DNA of 64,000 nucleotides from Candidatus Afararchaeum irisae (GTDB taxonomy: Archaea; Halobacteriota; Halobacteria; Halobacteriales; Afararchaeaceae): the NCBI GenBank assembly GCA_034190545.1, contig JAXIOF010000031.1, positions 1-64,000 of the forward strand, written 5' to 3'. A model generated the notes under the pieces. The model was not told the DNA's origin and did no database searches. It saw nothing but the letters and a program-made list of their open reading frames with translations. Position numbers and translations under genes: made by a program. This document shows positions 60,213 through 64,000 of this stretch, in pieces; positions within the stretch are counted from its first letter, which is position 1, and every line of letters begins with the position of its first letter.

Positions 60213-60225
60213 TTACTATTAGTAA
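60213..60225. promoter_or_regulatory. Candidate operator of the CopG/RelE operon
   Basis: TTACTA-T-TAGTAA is a perfect 13-bp palindrome 20 bp before the CopG start. A further partial copy (TATTACTATAATA) follows directly. Ribbon-helix-helix antitoxins typically bind such palindromes to autorepress. Confidence 0.5.
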
Positions 60226-60245
60226 GACGCACGTATTACTATAAT

Positions 60246-60536
60246 ATGTCTAAAGCAACTACGGAGGATGATGAGATAGTCACTGTCAACTTCAAGACTA
60301 CTCAGTCGTTTCTCGACGAGGTAGACGAAGCATGGCAGGGACGGGGCTTCAACAGCCGTAGTGAGTTCATACGGTACACACTTAGAGACGCAGTCGAAAA
60401 TCCGACTTTCGACAGGGACGAGCTTATAGCCCTTCTACAAGCCGAGGAAGACGTACGTGAGGGAGAGACTATGGGCTCCGACGAAGCACGTCAGAACTTC
60501 GGTACAGACACAGACTCACAGGACGAGGATGACTGA
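60246..60536 (+). CDS. CopG-like ribbon-helix-helix antitoxin
   Basis: A 96-residue protein: EIVTVNFKTTQSFLDEVDEAWQGRGFNSRSEFIRYTLRDAVENP (ribbon-helix-helix), followed by an acidic tail with a helix (DELIALLQAEEDVREGE). Overlaps the RelE-like gene by 8 nt. The module interrupts the otherwise conserved run from DUF359 to S24e. Confidence 0.88.
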   Translation: MSKATTEDDEIVTVNFKTTQSFLDEVDEAWQGRGFNSRSEFIRYTLRDAVENPTFDRDELIALLQAEEDVREGETMGSDEARQNFGTDTDSQDEDD

Positions 60537-60807
60537 CAGCGGTTGGACGTGGGAGCTCTCTAAGAAAGCCCAAGACGACCTCGGGGGTCTCGAAGCTAAA
60601 GACCAAGACCAGATCCTCGACAAACTCGACGAGATAGTAGACTCACCGTGGCGTGATCCTCCGGACTACGGCGAGCCTCTACAGAATAGCCCTCACAAGA
60701 AGATACGAGTCGGTCAGTACCGGCTGTCTGTGTCTTTTCAGCAGGACGAATCCCGCTTAGTCGTCGCTCGGATTAAGCGCCGCGGCGGGGCGTATACCGC
60801 TGACTGA
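60529..60807 (+). CDS. RelE-family toxin
   Basis: A 92-residue protein from ATG 60529: WTWELSKKAQDDLGGLEAKDQDQILDKLDEIVDSPW, then PLQNSPHKKIRVGQYRLSVSFQQDESRLVVARIKRRGGAY. The R-V-G-x-Y-R-L core and final R-I-K-R-R-G-x-x-Y are typical RelE motifs. A longer in-frame start at 60457 would overlap the antitoxin by 80 nt and is rejected. Confidence 0.85.
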   Translation: MTDSGWTWELSKKAQDDLGGLEAKDQDQILDKLDEIVDSPWRDPPDYGEPLQNSPHKKIRVGQYRLSVSFQQDESRLVVARIKRRGGAYTAD

Positions 60808-60889
60808 TTGACATGGCTTCACCAACGGCAATCTCTTACTCCCTGCGTCCTTCGTAATTCTTAAGCGACGTACTCACTTTTAACTAAAT

Positions 60890-61198
60890 ATGCAGATAGA
60901 TATCACCGACGAGGAGGAAAACAGTCTCCTCGACAGGAAGGAGATAGAGTTCAGCATAGTACACGACGAGGAGACGCCTTCGAGGCTCGCAGTACGTGAC
61001 TCTCTCACGGCGAAGCTCGGAAAGTCGAGTGACGAGGTCGTCGTCCACAGCATGAAGACGAAGAGAGGCATCAACGAGACTGTCGGCTACGCCAAGGTCT
61101 ATGACTCCGCCGAGGCGGCGCGCGAGGTCGAGGAGGAGTACATGCTCGAACGTAACAAGATAGGAGCCGAGGAAGGCGAGGAGGAGGCGGAAGCGTAG
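60890..61198 (+). CDS. rps24e: Ribosomal protein S24e
   Basis: A 102-residue small-subunit protein. [32 protein letters not shown] and [38 protein letters not shown] are the S24e signature, ending in an acidic tail. Its stop overlaps the start context of rps27ae. A TATA-like element lies at about 60856. Confidence 0.96.
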   Translation: MQIDITDEEENSLLDRKEIEFSIVHDEETPSRLAVRDSLTAKLGKSSDEVVVHSMKTKRGINETVGYAKVYDSAEAAREVEEEYMLERNKIGAEEGEEEAEA

Positions 61199-61199
61199 T

Positions 61200-61346
61200 A
61201 TGACACAGAGACACGACTACTACGACGTCACAGACGACGGCGTCGAGGAGACGAAGGAGAACTGCCCGAGATGCGGCGACACCTTCCTCGCCGACCACGG
61301 CGACAGGAAACACTGTGGCAGATGCGGATACACCGAGTTCGAGTAG
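61200..61346 (+). CDS. rps27ae: Ribosomal protein S27ae
   Basis: A 48-residue zinc protein: [23 protein letters not shown]. The two CxxC pairs bind zinc. Short but unmistakable, and located directly after S24e as in other archaea. The ATG is 61200. Confidence 0.95.
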   Translation: MTQRHDYYDVTDDGVEETKENCPRCGDTFLADHGDRKHCGRCGYTEFE

Positions 61347-61373
61347 ACCGTCTCTGTACTTCTATTCTAATTA

Positions 61374-62990
61374 ATGAGGATCGTAGGCATAGAGGGTACG
61401 GCGTGGAACGCGAGTGCGGCGGTCTTCGACTCCGAGGCTGGGAACGGAGGCGGAGATGTACTCAGTCTTGTAACCGACCCGTATGTCCCCGATGAGGGAG
61501 GCATACATCCGAGAGAGGCGAGCGAACATATCTCGTCGGCGATCCCCGGCGTGATAGACGAGGCACTCGAAGACGTCTCCGACGACAGTATAGACGCCGT
61601 CGCCTTCTCACGTGGTCCAGGCTTGGGACCCTGCCTCAGAGTCGCGGCGACCGCCTCACGCGCACTCTCGCTCAGACTCGACGTTCCTCTCGTAGGCGTC
61701 AACCACACAGTCGCACATATAGAGATGGGAAGGTTCTCGTCGGGCTTCGAAGACCCCGTGGCACTCGACGCCGCGGGCGCGAACACTATGGTGACGACCT
61801 ACAGAAACGGACGTTACCGTATACTCGGAGAGACTATGGACACCGGAGTCGGCAACTCACTCGACAAGTTCGGTCGACACGTCGGTCTCTCCCATCCCGG
61901 AGGACCCAAGATAGAGGAACTCGCGTCGTCGGTCGATGACTCGGAGTACGTCGAACTCCCCTACACAGTCAAGGGAATGGACTTCTCTTTCTCGGGGATA
62001 ATAAATGCCGCACAGAAGAAGTACGACGACGGAGTCGAAGTCGAGAGGCTCGCCTACTCGGTACAGGAGAACGTCTTCGGCATGCTCACAGAGGTCTGTG
62101 AACGCGCACTCGCTCTCACGGGGAAGGATACGCTCGTGGTCGGAGGAGGCGTCTCGCGTAACTCACGTCTCAGGGAGATGCTCGAAGAGATGTGTGACGA
62201 GAGAGGCGCGGAGTTCGAGTCGCCCGACCCCGACTATCTCTCCGACAACGCGGGTATGATCGCAGTACTCGGATATATGATGTACCGAGCGGGCGAGACG
62301 GTCGATGTAAAGGATAGCCACGTCAAGCCCGACTGGAGACCCGACGAGGTCGATGTCGTCTGGAGGGACGGAGTCGAGGAGAGCCGACGAGGCGACAGCG
62401 TGATACACGGTGCCGAGGCGGTCGTCGACTTCGACGGGTCTGAGGTCACCAAGACGAGACTTCCGAAGTCCTACAGAAGCCCGAGTCTCGACGCCGAACT
62501 AAGGAGAAAGAGGACTGTCTCGGAGGCACGTCTCACCTCGGAGGCACGGAAGGCGGGGGTTCCGACACCCGCGGTCTTAGACATCGACAGTCACGGCTTC
62601 GAACTCCGTTCCGAGCGGATAGGTATAGGAACCGACGCGTCTGACCTCTCCGACTCGGGTATAGACACAGAAGACGCAGACGAGATCGGACGGCATCTCG
62701 CGCGTCTCCACTCGTCGGGAATCGCACACGGCGACCCGACGACACGTAACATGGTGAGGTCGTCGGACGGACGTATCTACCTCATAGACTTCGGACTGTC
62801 GTACGCGACACGTGACACCGAGGACTTCGGCATGGACGTCCACGTCCTGAGACGTACTCTCGAAGGCACTGTCTCGGACTCCGACGAAATCTTAGACGCC
62901 TTCTGGTCGGGATACTCGAAGGTCTGGGACAAAGCTGACGAGATCTACGACCAGGTAAGAGAGATAGAGGAACGCGGCAGGTATCTGTAG
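61374..62990 (+). CDS. Kae1-Bud32 fusion of the KEOPS complex
   Basis: A 538-residue bifunctional protein. Kae1 part (about 1-325): RIVGIEGTAWNASAAV, SRGPGLGPCLRVA, VNHTVAHIEMG (metal His), KFGRHVGLSHPGGP, and NAGMIAVLG. Bud32 kinase part (about 340-538): HGAEAVVDFDGSEVTKTRLPKSYR, then GIAHGDPTTRNMV and LIDFGLSYATRD. KEOPS makes threonylcarbamoyl-adenosine 37 in tRNA. Fused in many euryarchaea. Confidence 0.96.
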   Translation: MRIVGIEGTAWNASAAVFDSEAGNGGGDVLSLVTDPYVPDEGGIHPREASEHISSAIPGVIDEALEDVSDDSIDAVAFSRGPGLGPCLRVAATASRALSLRLDVPLVGVNHTVAHIEMGRFSSGFEDPVALDAAGANTMVTTYRNGRYRILGETMDTGVGNSLDKFGRHVGLSHPGGPKIEELASSVDDSEYVELPYTVKGMDFSFSGIINAAQKKYDDGVEVERLAYSVQENVFGMLTEVCERALALTGKDTLVVGGGVSRNSRLREMLEEMCDERGAEFESPDPDYLSDNAGMIAVLGYMMYRAGETVDVKDSHVKPDWRPDEVDVVWRDGVEESRRGDSVIHGAEAVVDFDGSEVTKTRLPKSYRSPSLDAELRRKRTVSEARLTSEARKAGVPTPAVLDIDSHGFELRSERIGIGTDASDLSDSGIDTEDADEIGRHLARLHSSGIAHGDPTTRNMVRSSDGRIYLIDFGLSYATRDTEDFGMDVHVLRRTLEGTVSDSDEILDAFWSGYSKVWDKADEIYDQVREIEERGRYL

Positions 62991-62991
62991 T

Positions 62992-64000
62992 CTAGGTCAG
63001 CTCAAGACGGATACGTATCGTGGTTCCGTCGTCTGTGTCGAACTCTATCTCGCCGCGTGACTTCCTGACTATCCAGTGGACGAGCCAGAGCCCGAGACCG
63101 CTTCCGTGGTAGAGCGACTGTATCTCCCTCTCACCCGTTAGAACCTCGACCTCGTCGTCGGGTATTCCGTCGCCGTTGTCCGAGACCAGTATCTCGGCTG
63201 TATCAGCCAACGTCCTGACATTCACCTCGACCTCGGTCTGACCGTGACCGTCGTTATCGTTGTCGTTATGTACCACGGCGTTCTGTACGACCTCCGAGAC
63301 AGCCTTGTCTATGTCGGGATCGGCGACCGCGGTCACGTCGGGCTCTATATCCGTTTCTATCTCCGCAGTCTCGTATCTCTCGCCGACCTCCCTGACGGCT
63401 TTCTCGACTGTCTCTGAGATGTCTACGGGCTCTGTCGTAGACTCCTCTCCGAGTATAGTCTCACTTAGCTCCCTCGCCTTCTCGCTCGTCGAAAGTATTC
63501 CCTCTCCGGTTCGGATTATCTCGTTGACCTCGTCCTCGACTTCCTCCGGGGCTTTCTGTTCGATGACATCGGCGTATCCGAGTATGACGTTCATCTTGTT
63601 CCGGAGATTGTGTCTCAGAACCCTGTCGAAAATCTTGATCTGTTTCTCGCGCTCGTTTCTCTCTATCTCGTAGCCAAGCCATCTCGAAAGCAGACGTACG
63701 AAGGACTTCTCTGAATCCTTGATCTCCGACCCAGGCTCGGGGTCGCCGAAACACAGCGTTCCGTAGAGACGGTCTCTGACCTTGACCTTCGTGCCTATGT
63801 AACTCCTGAGACCCAGCTTCGAGTAAGCCATGCTGTCCTCCCCCCACTCCTCAGGTATGTCAGTCACACCGAGGAAGTCGTCGTCTGTCTCGAGGAGTCT
63901 CTTACAGTAAGTTCCCGAGAGCGGAAGCCGACGCCCCTCGTATATCTCGTCGCTGTCCCCCTCGTGTGCTACTACCTCGATACCGTCTCGGAATCCCTCA
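62992..64000 (-). CDS. GAF-domain sensor histidine kinase (partial, 5' end outside)
   Basis: The frame continues to the right window edge (base 64000). Visible order: part of a GAF domain (VVAHEGDSDEIYEGRRLPLSG, TYCKRLLE, LGLRSYIGTKVKVRDRLYGTLCF), then a HisKA-like helix with the phospho-acceptor in VLRHNLRNKMNVI, and an HATPase_c domain (VVQNAVVHND, VSDNGDGIPDDE, GSGLGLWLVHWIV). Cytosolic, light- or redox-type sensing typical of haloarchaeal kinases. The input signal is unknown. Confidence 0.9.
   Translation of the reverse strand, partial: EGFRDGIEVVAHEGDSDEIYEGRRLPLSGTYCKRLLETDDDFLGVTDIPEEWGEDSMAYSKLGLRSYIGTKVKVRDRLYGTLCFGDPEPGSEIKDSEKSFVRLLSRWLGYEIERNEREKQIKIFDRVLRHNLRNKMNVILGYADVIEQKAPEEVEDEVNEIIRTGEGILSTSEKARELSETILGEESTTEPVDISETVEKAVREVGERYETAEIETDIEPDVTAVADPDIDKAVSEVVQNAVVHNDNDNDGHGQTEVEVNVRTLADTAEILVSDNGDGIPDDEVEVLTGEREIQSLYHGSGLGLWLVHWIVRKSRGEIEFDTDDGTTIRIRLELT

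Overview
The window reads as a chromosome segment of a haloarchaeon (class Halobacteria or a close sister lineage). Proteins are very acidic, and promoters are archaeal (TATA boxes with few Shine-Dalgarno sites). Marker genes include AglB, TrmB-family regulators, a PitA-type heme protein, an HVO_0476-type zinc finger protein, aIF2-gamma, Rpo7, Spt4, S24e, S27ae and a Kae1-Bud32 fusion. By eye the G+C is lower than in most haloarchaea, and several stretches are clearly more A+T-rich than their surroundings (about 12.7-13.7, 15.8-16.4, 18.5-19.9, 25.6-26.9 and 30.7-34.2 kb).

Region A (0.3-8.6 kb, minus strand) is a tightly overlapping operon for activated sugars. It holds a UDP-sulfoquinovose-synthase-like enzyme, two NAD-dependent epimerases (one apparently starting at ATT), two tandem nucleotidyltransferases of which one is a full GlmU, GlmS, a HIT protein and a LEA14-like membrane protein. 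A divergent TrmB-family regulator sits next to a perfect inverted repeat that fits the TrmB operator consensus.

Region B (9.9-30.7 kb) is a glycan assembly and sulfation cluster. It carries ATP sulfurylase and APS kinase (PAPS synthesis), two PAPS-dependent sulfotransferases, a PHP phosphoesterase that could remove the PAP by-product, two sulfatase-superfamily proteins with threonine at the nucleophile position, a flippase, two glycosyltransferases, two DegT aminotransferases, an epimerase, a FemAB/GNAT-like acyltransferase and the oligosaccharyltransferase AglB. With the sulfoquinovose synthase of region A it looks like a complete route to a sulfated and possibly sulfonated glycan. An IS6-like element with an 8-bp target duplication lies exactly on the cysC stop codon.

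Region C (30.8-41.7 kb) is accessory DNA. It contains several toxin-antitoxin pairs (VapBC with a zinc ribbon in the toxin, RelBE-like, wHTH-PIN), a TumE-like gene whose 5' end abuts an array of tandem 3-nt-loop hairpins, a membrane protein/XRE regulator pair behind an elaborate palindromic operator, an IS6 relic, SOD, an amidohydrolase, a QueC-like protein, a stand-alone TnpB element and a DUF5518-like membrane gene broken by an in-frame TAG. tRNA-Phe and tRNA-Cys lie at its right edge.

Region D (42-64 kb) is mostly housekeeping: PitA-like HemQ-ABM fusion, an RND exporter with its beta-sandwich partner, a TrmB/MFS operon, cobalamin adenosyltransferase, a type IV pilin, a nucleotidyltransferase, an acyltransferase, PurD, a FolC-FolP fusion preceded by a strongly structured intergenic segment, then aIF2g-Fcf1-Rpo7-Spt4-DUF359-S24e-S27ae-Kae1/Bud32. 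That conserved cluster is interrupted by a CopG/RelE module. A histidine kinase runs off the right edge.
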